Assembly (NCBI RefSeq): GCF_037975245.1 | Contig: NC_092581.1 | Coordinates: 7,283,501 to 7,347,500, forward strand | Reading direction: 5' to 3' | Length of the DNA: 64,000 nucleotides | Origin: Apostichopus japonicus | Lineage: Eukaryota > Echinodermata > Holothuroidea > Aspidochirotida > Stichopodidae | Shown: piece after piece, positions 28,741 through 43,195 of the stretch | Numbering within the stretch: the first letter of the stretch is position 1 | Layout: every line of letters starts with the position of its first letter | Translations under genes and position numbers: made by a program | Notes under the pieces: model-generated | Database searches by the model: none | Told to the model about the DNA's origin: nothing | Seen by the model: only the letters and a program-made list of their open reading frames with translations

Positions 28741-31700
28741 GATTGATCGGTACGGAACATTCGATTGATCGGTACCGCTCATTCGATTGATCGGTACGGA
28801 AAATTCGATTGATCGGTATGGAACATTCGATTGATCGGTACCGTACATTCGATTGATCGGTACTGCACATTCGATTGATCGGTACTGCACATTCGATTAA
28901 TCGGTAACGAACATTCGATTGATCGGTACCGCACATTCGATTGATCGGCACCGCACATTCCATTGATCGGTACGGAACATTCGATTGATCGGTACGGAAC
29001 ATTCGATTGATCGGTACCGCACATTCGATTGATCGGTACGGAACATTCGATTGATCGGTACCGTACATTCGATTAATCGGTACCACATATTCGATTGATC
29101 GGTACCGTACATTCGATTGATCGGTACTGCACATTCGATTGATCGGTACGTAACATTCGATTAATCGGTAACGAACATTCGATTGATCGGTACCGCACAT
29201 TCGATTGATCGCCACCGCACATTCGATTGATCGGTGCGGAACATTCGATTGATCGGTACGGAACATTCGATTGATCGGTATCGTACATTCGATTGATCGG
29301 TACCGCACATTCGATTGATCGGTATCGTACATTCGATTAATCGGTACTACACATTCGATTGATCGGTACGGAACATTCGATTGATCGGTACCGTACATTC
29401 GATTGATCGGTACGGAACATTCGATTGATCGGTACGGAACATTCGATTGATCGGTACCGCACATTCGATTGATCGGTACCGCACATTCGATTGATCGGTA
29501 CGGAACATTCGATTGATCGGTACTACACATTCGATTGATCGGTACCGTACATTCGATTGATCGGCACCGCACATTCGATTGATCGGTGCCGTACATTCGA
29601 TTGATCGGTACGGAACATTCGATTGATCGGTACCGCACATTCGATTGATCGGTACCGCACATTCGATTGATCGGTACGGAACATTCGATTGATCGGTAAC
29701 GAACATTCGATTGATCGGTACCGCACATTCGATTGATCGGTACGGAACATTCGTTTGATCGGTACGGGACATTCGATTGATCGGTACCGCACATTGGATT
29801 ATCCAGTACGGAACATTCGATTGATCGGTACGGCACATTCGATTGGTCGGTACCGCACATTCGATTGATCGGTACTACACATTGGATTGATCGGTACCGT
29901 ACATTCGATTGATTGGTACCGCACATTCGATTGATCGGTACCGTACATTCGATTGATCGGTACCGCACATTCGATTGATCGGTACTACACATTCGATTGA
30001 TCGGTACTACACATTGGATTGATCGGTACCGTACATTCGATTGATTGGTACCGCACATTCGATTGATCGGTACGGAACATTCGATTAATCGGTAACGAAC
30101 ATTCGATTGATCGGTACCGCACATTCGATTGATCGGTACGGAACATTCGTTTGATCGGTACCGTACATTCGATTAATCGGTACCACATATTCGATTGATC
30201 GGTACCGTACATTCGATTGATCGGTACTGCACATTCGATTGATCGGTACTGCACATTCGATTAATCGGTAACGAACATTCGATTGATCGGTACCGCACAT
30301 TCGATTGATCGCCACCGCACATTCGATTGATCGGTGCGGAACATTCGATTGATCGGTACGGAACATTCGATTGATCGGTACCGCACATTCGATTGATCGG
30401 TACCGCACATTCGATTGATCGGTATCGTACATTCGATTAATCGGTACTACACATTCGATTGATCGGTACGGAACATTCGATTGATCGGTACCGTACATTC
30501 GATTGATCGGTACGGAACATTGGATTGATCGGTACGGAACATTCGATTGATCGGTACCGCACATTCGATTGATCGGTACAGAACATTCGATTGATCGGCA
30601 CCGCACATTCGATTGATCGGTACGGAACATTCGATTGATCGGTACCGTACATTCGATTGATCGGTACCGCACATTCGATTGATCGGTACGGAACATTCGA
30701 TTAATCGGTAACGAACATTCGATTGATCGGTACCGCACATTCGATTGATCGGTACGGAACATTCGTTTGATCGGTACGGGACATTCGATTGATCGGTACC
30801 GCACATTCGATTATTCAGTACGGAACATTCGATTGATCGGTACGGCACATTCGATTGGTCGGTACGGAACATTCGATTGATCGGTACGGAATATTCGTTT
30901 GATCGGTACTGCACATTCGATTGATCGGTACGGAACATTCGATTAATCGGTAACGAACATTCGATTGATCGGTACCGCATTTTCCATTGATCAGTGCCGC
31001 ACATTCGATTAATCGGTAACGAACTTTCGATTGATCGGTACGGAACATTCGATTGATCAATACCGAAATTTCGATTGATCGGTACCGCACATTCGATTGA
31101 TCGGTACGGAACATTCGTTTGATCGGTAGGGGACATTCGATTGATCGGTACCGCACATTCGATTATTCAGTACGGAACATTCGATTGATCGGTACGGCAC
31201 ATTCGATTGATCGGTACGGAACATTCGATTGATCGGTACGGAATATTCCTTTGATCGGTACTGCACATTCGATTGATCGGTACGGAACATTCGATTAATC
31301 GGTAACGAACATTCGATTGATCGGTACCGCATTTTCCATTGATCAGTGCCGCACATTCGATTAATCGGGAACGAACATTGGATTGATCGGTACCGCACAT
31401 TCGATTGATCGGTACGGAACATTCGATTTATCGGTACCGTACATTCGATTGATCGGTACGGAACATTCGATTGATCGGTACCGCACATTCGATTGATCGG
31501 TACGGAACATTCGATTGATCGGTACCGTACATTCGATTGATCGGTACGGAACATTCGATTGATCGGTACCGCACATTCGATTGATCGGTACCGTACATTC
31601 GATTAATCGGTACCAAACATTCGATTGATCGGTACGGAACATTCGATTGATCGGTACCGCTCATTCGATTGATCGGTACGGAAAATTCGATTGATCGGTA

Positions 31701-32655
31701 TGGAACATTCGATTGATCGGTACCGTACATTCGATTGATCGGTACTGCACATTCGATTGATCGGTACTGCACATTCGATTAATCGGTAACGAACATTCGA
31801 TTGATCGGTACCGCACATTCGATTGATCGGCACCGCACATTCCATTGATCGGTACGGAACATTCGATTGATCGGTACGGAACATTCGATTGATCGGTACC
31901 GCACATTCGATTGATCGGTACGGAACATTCGATTGATCGGTACCGTACATTCGATTAATCGGTACCACATATTCGATTGATCGGTACCGTACATTCGATT
32001 GATCGGTACTGCACATTCGATTGATCGGTACGTAACATTCGATTAATCGGTAACGAACATTCGATTGATCGGTACCGCACATTCGATTGATCGCCACCGC
32101 ACATTCGATTGATCGGTGCGGAACATTCGATTGATCGGTACGGAACATTCGATTGATCGGTATCGTACATTCGATTGATCGGTACCGCACATTCGATTGA
32201 TCGGTATCGTACATTCGATTAATCGGTACTACACATTCGATTGATCGGTACCGTACATTCGATTGATCGGTACGGAACATTCGATTGATCGGTACGGAAC
32301 ATTCGATTGATCGGTACCGCACATTCGATTGATCGGTACCGCACATTCGATTGATCGGTACGGAACATTCGATTGATCGGTACTACACATTCGATTGATC
32401 GGTACCGTACATTCGATTGATCGGCACCGCACATTCGATTGATCGGTGCCGTACATTCGATTGATCGGTACGGAACATTCGATTGATCGGTACCGCACAT
32501 TCGATTGATCGGTACCGCACATTCGATTGATCGGTACGGAACATTCGATTGATCGGTAACGAACATTCGATTGATCGGTACCGCACATTCGATTGATCGG
32601 TACGGAACATTCGTTTGATCGGTACGGGACATTCGATTGATCGGTACCGCACATT
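27063..32655. repeat. Tandem duplicated block, period 2,882 bp
   Basis: 27,063-29,795 matches 29,945-32,655. The offset is exactly 131 x 22 until about 29,350/32,230, then 130 x 22. One GGA-type monomer present near 29,365 is missing from the second copy. The shared internal order includes a TTCCTTTGATCGG unit (near 28,366 and 31,248), a CGATTTATCGG unit (28,542 and 31,424) and GGTAGGGGAC (28,244 and 31,126). About 150 bp of related sequence lies between the copies. Confidence 0.87.
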
Positions 32656-33002
32656 CGATTATTCAGTACGGAACATTCGATTGATCGGTACGGCACATTC
32701 GATTGGTCGGTACCGCACATTCGATTGATCGGTACGGAACATTCGATTGATCGGTACGGAACATTCGATTGATCGGTACGGAACATTCGATTGATCGGTA
32801 CGGAACATTCGATTGATCGGTACCGTACATTCGATTAATCGGTACCATATATTCGATTGATCGGTACCGTACATTCGATTGATCGGTACTGCACATTCGA
32901 TTGATCGGTATCGTACATTCGATTAATCGGTAACGAACATTCGATTGATCGGTACCGCACATTCGATTGATCGGTACGGAACATTCGTTTGATCGGTACG
33001 GG

Positions 33003-36000
33003 ACATTCGATTGATCGGTACCGCACATTCGATTATTCAGTACGGAACATTCGATTGATCGGTACGGCACATTCGATTGGTCGGTACGGAACATTCGATT
33101 GATCGGTACGGAATATTCGTTTGATCGGTACTGCACATTCGATTGATCGGTACGGAACATTCGATTAATCGGTAACGAACATTCGATTGATCGGTACCGC
33201 ATTTTCCATTGATCAGTGCCGCACATTCGATTAATCGGTAACGAACTTTCGATTGATCGGTACGGAACATTCGATTGATCAATACCGAAATTTCGATTGA
33301 TCGGTACCGCACATTCGATTGATCGGTACGGAACATTCGTTTGATCGGTAGGGGACATTCGATTGATCGGTACCGCACATTCGATTATTCAGTACGGAAC
33401 ATTCGATTGATCGGTACGGCACATTCGATTGATCGGTACGGAACATTCGATTGATCGGTACGGAATATTCCTTTGATCGGTACTGCACATTCGATTGATC
33501 GGTACGGAACATTCGATTAATCGGTAACGAACATTCGATTGATCGGTACCGCATTTTCCATTGATCAGTGCCGCACATTCGATTAATCGGGAACGAACAT
33601 TGGATTGATCGGTACCGCACATTCGATTGATCGGTACGGAACATTCGATTTATCGGTACCGTACATTCGATTGATCGGTACGGAACATTCGATTGATCGG
33701 TACCGCACATTCGATTGATCGGTACGGAACATTCGATTGATCGGTACCGTACATTCGATTGATCGGTACGGAACATTCGATTGATCGGTACCGCACATTC
33801 GATTGATCGGTACCGTACATTCGATTAATCGGTACCAAACATTCGATTGATCGGTACGGAACATTCGATTGATCGGTACCGCTCATTCGATTGATCGGTA
33901 CGGAAAATTCGATTGATCGGTATGGAACATTCGATTGATCGGTACCGTACATTCGATTGATCGGTACTGCACATTCGATTGATCGGTACTGCACATTCGA
34001 TTAATCGGTAACGAACATTCGATTGATCGGTACCGCACATTCGATTGATCGGCACCGCACATTCCATTGATCGGTACGGAACATTCGATTGATCGGTACG
34101 GAACATTCGATTGATCGGTACCGCACATTCGATTGATCGGTACGGAACATTCGATTGATCGGTACCGTACATTCGATTAATCGGTACCACATATTCGATT
34201 GATCGGTACCGTACATTCGATTGATCGGTACTGCACATTCGATTGATCGGTACGTAACATTCGATTAATCGGTAACGAACATTCGATTGATCGGTACCGC
34301 ACATTCGATTGATCGCCACCGCACATTCGATTGATCGGTGCGGAACATTCGATTGATCGGTACGGAACATTCGATTGATCGGTATCGTACATTCGATTGA
34401 TCGGTACCGCACATTCGATTGATCGGTATCGTACATTCGATTAATCGGTACTACACATTCGATTGATCGGTACGGAACATTCGATTGATCGGTACCGTAC
34501 ATTCGATTGATCGGTACGGAACATTCGATTGATCGGTACGGAACATTCGATTGATCGGTACCGCACATTCGATTGATCGGTACCGCACATTCGATTGATC
34601 GGTACGGAACATTCGATTGATCGGTACTACACATTCGATTGATCGGTACCGTACATTCGATTGATCGGCACCGCACATTCGATTGATCGGTGCCGTACAT
34701 TCGATTGATCGGTACGGAACATTCGATTGATCGGTACCGCACATTCGATTGATCGGTACCGCACATTCGATTGATCGGTACGGAACATTCGATTGATCGG
34801 TAACGAACATTCGATTGATCGGTACCGCACATTCGATTGATCGGTACGGAACATTCGTTTGATCGGTACGGGACATTCGATTGATCGGTACCGCACATTC
34901 GATTATTCAGTACGGAACATTCGATTGATCGGTACGGCACATTCGATTGGTCGGTACCGCACATTCGATTGATCGGTACGGAACATTCGATTGATCGGTA
35001 CGGAACATTCGATTGATCGGTACGGAACATTCGATTGATCGGTACGGAACATTCGATTGATCGGTACCGTACATTCGATTAATCGGTACCATATATTCGA
35101 TTGATCGGTACCGTACATTCGATTGATCGGTACTGCACATTCGATTGATCGGTATCGTACATTCGATTAATCGGTAACGAACATTCGATTGATCGGTACC
35201 GCACATTCGATTGATCGGTACGGAACATTCGATTGATCGGTACGGAACATTCGATTGATCGGTACGGAACATTCGATTGATCGGTACCGCACATTCGATT
35301 GATCGGTACTACACATTCGATTGATCGGTACCGTACATTCGATTGATCGGCACCGCACATTCGATTGATCGGTACGGAACATTCGATTGATCGGTACGGA
35401 ACATTCGATTGATCGGTACCGCACATTCGATTGATCGGTACGGAACATTCGATTGATCGGTACGGAACATTCGATTGATCGGTACTACAAATTCGATTGA
35501 TCGGACACCGCACATTCGATTGATCGGTACCGCACATTCGATTGATCGGTACGGAACATTCGATTAATCGATAACGAACATTCGATTGATCGGTACCGCA
35601 CATTCGATTGATCGGTACGGGACATTCGTTTGATCGGTACCGGACATTCGATTGATCGGTACCGCACATTCGATTATTCAGTACGGAACATTCGATTGAT
35701 CGGTACGGCACATTCGATTGATCGGTACCGCACATTCGATTGATCGGCACCGCACATTCGATTGATCGGTACGGAACATTCGATTGATCGGTACGGAACA
35801 TTCGATTGATCGGTACCGCACATTCGATTGATCGGTACGGAACATTCGATTGATCGGTACCGTACATTCGATTAATCGGTACCACATATTCGATTGATCG
35901 GTACCGTACATTCGATTGATCGGTACTGCACATTCGATTGATCGGTACGTAACATTCGATTAATCGGTAACGAAACTGTCGATTGATCGGTACCGCACAT

Positions 36001-37510
36001 TCGATTGATCGCCACCGCACATTCGATTGATCGGTGCGGAACATTCGATTGATCGGTACGGAACATTCGATTGATCGGTACCGCACATTCGATTGATCGG
36101 TACCGCACATTCGATTGATCGGTATCGCACATTCGATTAATCGGTACGGAACATTCGATTGATCGGTACGGAACATTCGATTGGTCGGTACGGAACATTC
36201 GATTGATCGGTACGGAACATTCGATTGATCGGTACGGAACATTCGATTGATCGGTACCGCACATTCGATTGATCGGTACCGCACATTCGATTGATCGGTA
36301 CGGAACATTCGATTGATCGGTACGGAACATTCGATTGATCGGTACAGTACATTCGATTGATCGGCACCGCACATTCGATTGATCGGTACGGAACATTCGA
36401 TTGATCGGTACCGTACATTCGATTGATCGGTACGGAACATTCGATTGATCGGTACGGAACATTCGATTGATCGGTACCGCACATTCGATTGATCGGTACG
36501 GAACATTCGTTTGATCGGTACGGGACATTCGATTGATCGGTACCGCACATTCGATTATCCAGTACGGAACATTCGATTGATCGGTACGGCACATTCGATT
36601 GGTCGGTACCGCACATTCGATTGATCGGTACGGCACATTCGATTGATCGGTACGGAACATTCGATTGATCGGTACGGAACATTCGATTGATCGGTACTAC
36701 ACATTCGATTGATCGGTACCGTACATTCGATTAATCGGTACCATATATTCGATTGATCGATACGGAACATTCGATTGATCGGTACTGCACATTCGATTGA
36801 TCGGTACCGTACATTCGATTAATCGGTAACGAACATTCGATTGATCGGTACCGCACATTCGATCGATCGCCACCGCACATTCGATTGATCGGTACGGAAC
36901 ATTCGATTGATCGGTACGGAACATTCGATTGATCGGTACCGCACATTCGATTGATCGGTACCGCACATTCGATTGATCGGTACTACACATTCGATTGATC
37001 GGTACCGTACATTCGATTGATCGGCACCGCACATTCGATTGATCGGTACGGAACATTCGATTGATCGGTACGGAACATTCGATTGATCGGTACCGCACAT
37101 TCGATTGATCGGTACGGAACATTCGATTGATCGGTACGGAACATTCGATTGATCGGTACTACAAATTCGATTGATCGGACACCGCACATTCGATTGATCG
37201 GTACCGCACATTCGATTGATCGGTACGGAACATTCGATTAATCGATAACGAACATTCGATTGATCGGTACCGCACATTCGATTGATCGGTACGGAACATT
37301 CGTTTGATCGGTACGGGACATTCGATTGATCGGTACCGCACATTCGATTATTCAGTACGGAACATTCGATTGATCGGTACGGAACATTCGATTGATCGGT
37401 ACCGCACATTCGATTGATCGGCACCGCACATTCGATTGATCGGTACGGAACATTCGATTGATCGGTACGGAACATTCGATTGATCGGTACCGCACATTCG
37501 ATTGATCGGT
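33003..37510. repeat. 4.5-kb block, near-identical to 47,003-51,510 (offset 14,000 bp)
   Basis: Sequence from 33,003 to 37,510 recurs at 47,003-51,510. I noticed a single-base difference at 37,430/51,430 (A against T) before the copies part; I did not compare every base. The offset equals 636 x 22 + 8, and exactly eight 1-nt insertion monomers lie between equivalent points. The first ~3 kb of the block is also present at about 40,090 and 43,172. Confidence 0.85.
35971..35981. repeat. Phase-shifting monomer CGAAACTGTCG (+1 nt), first of five
   Basis: A unit with one extra A relative to CGAACTGTCG (the 22-nt form, seen near 20,766, 24,750, 37,646, 57,105 and 60,473). Copies of the longer form occur near 35,971, 43,057, 46,140, 46,890 and 49,971. 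It is restricted to the 35-50 kb modules, which indicates that the extra base arose once and spread by duplication of those modules. Confidence 0.85.
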
Positions 37511-40089
37511 ACTCAACATTCGATTGATCGGTACCGTACATTCGATTAATCGGTACCACATATTCGATTGATCGGTACCGTACATTCGATTGATCGGTAC
37601 TGCACATTCGATTGATCGGTACGTAACATTCGATTAATCGGTAACGAACTGTCGATTGATCGGTACCGCACATTCGATTGATCGCCACCGCACATTCGAT
37701 TGATCGGTGCGGAACATTCGATTGATCGGTACGGAACATTCGATTGATCGGTACCGCACATTCGATTGATCGGTACCGCACATTCGATTGATCGGTATCG
37801 TACATTCGATTAATCGGTACTACACATTCGATTGATCGGTACGGAACATTCGATTGATCGGTACCGTACATTCGATTAATCGGTACGGAACATTGGATTG
37901 ATCGGTACCGAACATTCGATTGATCGGTACCGCACATTCGATTGATCGGTACCGCACATTCGATTGATCGGTACGGAACATTCGATTGATCGGTACTACA
38001 CATTCGATTGATCGGTACAGAACATTCGATTGATCGGCACCGCACATTCGATTGATCGGTACGGAACATTCGATTGATCGGTACCGTACATTCGATTGAT
38101 CGGTACCGCACATTCGATTGATCGGTACGGAACATTCGATTAATCGGTAACGAACATTCGATTGATCGGTACCGCACATTCGATTGATCGGTACGGAACA
38201 TTCGTTTGATCGGTACGGGACATTCGATTGATCGGTACCGCACATTCGATTATTCAGTACGGAACATTCGATTGATCGGTACGGCACATTCGATTGGTCG
38301 GTACGGAACATTCGATTGATCGGTACGGAATATTCGTTTGATCGGTACTGCACATTCGATTGATCGGTACGGAACATTCGATTAATCGGTAACGAACATT
38401 CGATTGATCGGTACCGCATTTTCTATTGATCAGTGCCGCACATTCGATTAATCGGTAACGAACTTTCGATTGATCGGTACGGAACATTCGATTGATCAAT
38501 ACCGAAATTTCGATTGATCGGTACCGCACATTCGATTGATCGGTACGGAACATTCGTTTGATCGGTACGGGACATTCGATTGATCGGTACCGCACATTCG
38601 ATTATTCAGTACGGAACATTCGATTGATCGGTACGGCACATTCGATTGATCGGTACGGAACATTCGATTGATCGGTACGGAATATTCCTTTGATCGGTAC
38701 TGCACATTCGATTGATCGGTACGGAACATTCGATTAATCGGTAACGAACATTCGATTGATCGGTACCGCATTTTCCATTGATCAGTGCCGCACATTCGAT
38801 TAATCGGGAACGAACATTGGATTGATCGGTACCGCACATTCGATTGATCGGTACGGAACATTCGATTTATCGGTACCGTACATTCGATTGATCGGTACGG
38901 AACATTCGATTGATCGGTACCGCACATTCGATTGATCGGTACGGAACATTCGATTGATCGGTACCGTACATTCGATTGATCGGTACGGAACATTCGATTG
39001 ATCGGTACCGCACATTCGATTGATCGGTACGGAACATTCGTTTGATCGGTACGGGACATTCGATTGATCGGTACCGCACATTCGATTATTCAGTACGGAA
39101 CATTCGATTGATCGGTACGGCACATTCGATTGGTCGGTACGGAACATTCGATTGATCGGTACGGAATATTCGTTTGATCGGTACCGTACATTCGATTAAT
39201 CGGTACCACATATCCGATTGATCGGTACCGTACATTCGATTGATCGGTACCGCACATTCGATTGATCGGTACCGCACATTCGATTGATCGGTACTACACA
39301 TTCGATTGATCGGTACTACACATTGGATTGATCGGTACCGTACATTCGATTGATTGGTACCGCACATTCGATTGATCGGTACGGAACATTCGATTAATCG
39401 GTAACGAACATTCGATTGATCGGTACCGCACATTCGATTGATCGGTACGGAACATTCGTTTGATCGGTACCGTACATTCGATTAATCGGTACCACATATT
39501 CGATTGATCGGTACCGTACATTCGATTGATCGGTACTGCACATTCGATTGATCGGTACTGCACATTCGATTAATCGGTAACGAACATTCGATTGATCGGT
39601 ACCGCACATTCGATTGATCGCCACCGCACATTCGATTGATCGGTGCGGAACATTCGATTGATCGGTACGGAACATTCGATTGATCGGTACCGCACATTCG
39701 ATTGATCGGTACCGCACATTCGATTGATCGGTATCGTACATTCGATTAATCGGTACTACACATTCGATTGATCGGTACGGAACATTCGATTGATCGGTAC
39801 CGTACATTCGATTGATCGGTACGGAACATTGGATTGATCGGTACGGAACATTCGATTGATCGGTACCGCACATTCGATTGATCGGTACAGAACATTCGAT
39901 TGATCGGCACCGCACATTCGATTGATCGGTACGGAACATTCGATTGATCGGTACCGTACATTCGATTGATCGGTACCGCACATTCGATTGATCGGTACGG
40001 AACATTCGATTAATCGGTAACGAACATTCGATTGATCGGTACCGCACATTCGATTGATCGGTACGGAACATTCGTTTGATCGGTACGGG

Positions 40090-43000
40090 ACATTCGATTG
40101 ATCGGTACCGCACATTCGATTATTCAGTACGGAACATTCGATTGATCGGTACGGCACATTCGATTGGTCGGTACGGAACATTCGATTGATCGGTACGGAA
40201 TATTCGTTTGATCGGTACTGCACATTCGATTGATCGGTACGGAACATTCGATTAATCGGTAACGAACATTCGATTGATCGGTACCGCATTTTCCATTGAT
40301 CAGTGCCGCACATTCGATTAATCGGTAACGAACTTTCGATTGATCGGTACGGAACATTCGATTGATCAATACCGAAATTTCGATTGATCGGTACCGCACA
40401 TTCGATTGATCGGTACGGAACATTCGTTTGATCGGTAGGGGACATTCGATTGATCGGTACCGCACATTCGATTATTCAGTACGGAACATTCGATTGATCG
40501 GTACGGCACATTCGATTGATCGGTACGGAACATTCGATTGATCGGTACGGAATATTCCTTTGATCGGTACTGCACATTCGATTGATCGGTACGGAACATT
40601 CGATTAATCGGTAACGAACATTCGATTGATCGGTACCGCATTTTCCATTGATCAGTGCCGCACATTCGATTAATCGGGAACGAACATTGGATTGATCGGT
40701 ACCGCACATTCGATTGATCGGTACGGAACATTCGATTTATCGGTACCGTACATTCGATTGATCGGTACGGAACATTCGATTGATCGGTACCGCACATTCG
40801 ATTGATCGGTACGGAACATTCGATTGATCGGTACCGTACATTCGATTGATCGGTACGGAACATTCGATTGATCGGTACCGCACATTCGATTGATCGGTAC
40901 CGTACATTCGATTAATCGGTACCAAACATTCGATTGATCGGTACGGAACATTCGATTGATCGGTACCGCTCATTCGATTGATCGGTACGGAAAATTCGAT
41001 TGATCGGTATGGAACATTCGATTGATCGGTACCGTACATTCGATTGATCGGTACTGCACATTCGATTGATCGGTACTGCACATTCGATTAATCGGTAACG
41101 AACATTCGATTGATCGGTACCGCACATTCGATTGATCGGCACCGCACATTCCATTGATCGGTACGGAACATTCGATTGATCGGTACGGAACATTCGATTG
41201 ATCGGTACCGCACATTCGATTGATCGGTACGGAACATTCGATTGATCGGTACCGTACATTCGATTAATCGGTACCACATATTCGATTGATCGGTACCGTA
41301 CATTCGATTGATCGGTACTGCACATTCGATTGATCGGTACGTAACATTCGATTAATCGGTAACGAACATTCGATTGATCGGTACCGCACATTCGATTGAT
41401 CGCCACCGCACATTCGATTGATCGGTGCGGAACATTCGATTGATCGGTACGGAACATTCGATTGATCGGTATCGTACATTCGATTGATCGGTACCGCACA
41501 TTCGATTGATCGGTATCGTACATTCGATTAATCGGTACTACACATTCGATTGATCGGTACGGAACATTCGATTGATCGGTACCGTACATTCGATTGATCG
41601 GTACGGAACATTCGATTGATCGGTACGGAACATTCGATTGATCGGTACCGCACATTCGATTGATCGGTACCGCACATTCGATTGATCGGTACGGAACATT
41701 CGATTGATCGGTACTACACATTCGATTGATCGGTACCGTACATTCGATTGATCGGCACCGCACATTCGATTGATCGGTGCCGTACATTCGATTGATCGGT
41801 ACGGAACATTCGATTGATCGGTACCGCACATTCGATTGATCGGTACCGCACATTCGATTGATCGGTACGGAACATTCGATTGATCGGTAACGAACATTCG
41901 ATTGATCGGTACCGCACATTCGATTGATCGGTACGGAACATTCGTTTGATCGGTACGGGACATTCGATTGATCGGTACCGCACATTCGATTATTCAGTAC
42001 GGAACATTCGATTGATCGGTACGGCACATTCGATTGGTCGGTACCGCACATTCGATTGATCGGTACGGAACATTCGATTGATCGGTACGGAACATTCGAT
42101 TGATCGGTACGGAACATTCGATTGATCGGTACGGAACATTCGATTGATCGGTACCGTACATTCGATTAATCGGTACCATATATTCGATTGATCGGTACCG
42201 TACATTCGATTGATCGGTACTGCACATTCGATTGATCGGTATCGTACATTCGATTAATCGGTAACGAACATTCGATTGATCGGTACCGCACATTCGATTG
42301 ATCGGTACGGAACATTCGATTGATCGGTACGGAACATTCGATTGATCGGTACGGAACATTCGATTGATCGGTACCGCACATTCGATTGATCGGTACTACA
42401 CATTCGATTGATCGGTACCGTACATTCGATTGATCGGCACCGCACATTCGATTGATCGGTACGGAACATTCGATTGATCGGTACGGAACATTCGATTGAT
42501 CGGTACCGCACATTCGATTGATCGGTACGGAACATTCGATTGATCGGTACGGAACATTCGATTGATCGGTACTACAAATTCGATTGATCGGACACCGCAC
42601 ATTCGATTGATCGGTACCGCACATTCGATTGATCGGTACGGAACATTCGATTAATCGATAACGAACATTCGATTGATCGGTACCGCACATTCGATTGATC
42701 GGTACGGGACATTCGTTTGATCGGTACCGGACATTCGATTGATCGGTACCGCACATTCGATTATTCAGTACGGAACATTCGATTGATCGGTACGGCACAT
42801 TCGATTGATCGGTACCGCACATTCGATTGATCGGCACCGCACATTCGATTGATCGGTACGGAACATTCGATTGATCGGTACGGAACATTCGATTGATCGG
42901 TACCGCACATTCGATTGATCGGTACGGAACATTCGATTGATCGGTACCGTACATTCGATTAATCGGTACCACATATTCGATTGATCGGTACCGTACATTC

Positions 43001-43195
43001 GATTGATCGGTACTGCACATTCGATTGATCGGTACGTAACATTCGATTAATCGGTAACGAAACTGTCGATTGATCGGTACCGCACATTCGATTGATCGCC
43101 ACCGCACATTCGATTGATCGGTGCGGAACATTCGATTGATCGGTACGGAACATTCGATTGATCGGTACCGCACATTCGATTGATCGGTACCGCAC
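40090..43195. repeat. Module copy starting at GATTATTCAG (3.1 kb)
   Basis: This copy matches 33,003 onward at offset 7,087 (322 x 22 + 3). It is cut short at about 43,195, where it joins directly to the start of the next copy. The junction changes the unit length to 3,082 bp compared with the neighbouring 3,831-bp unit, which suggests unequal exchange. Confidence 0.8.
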
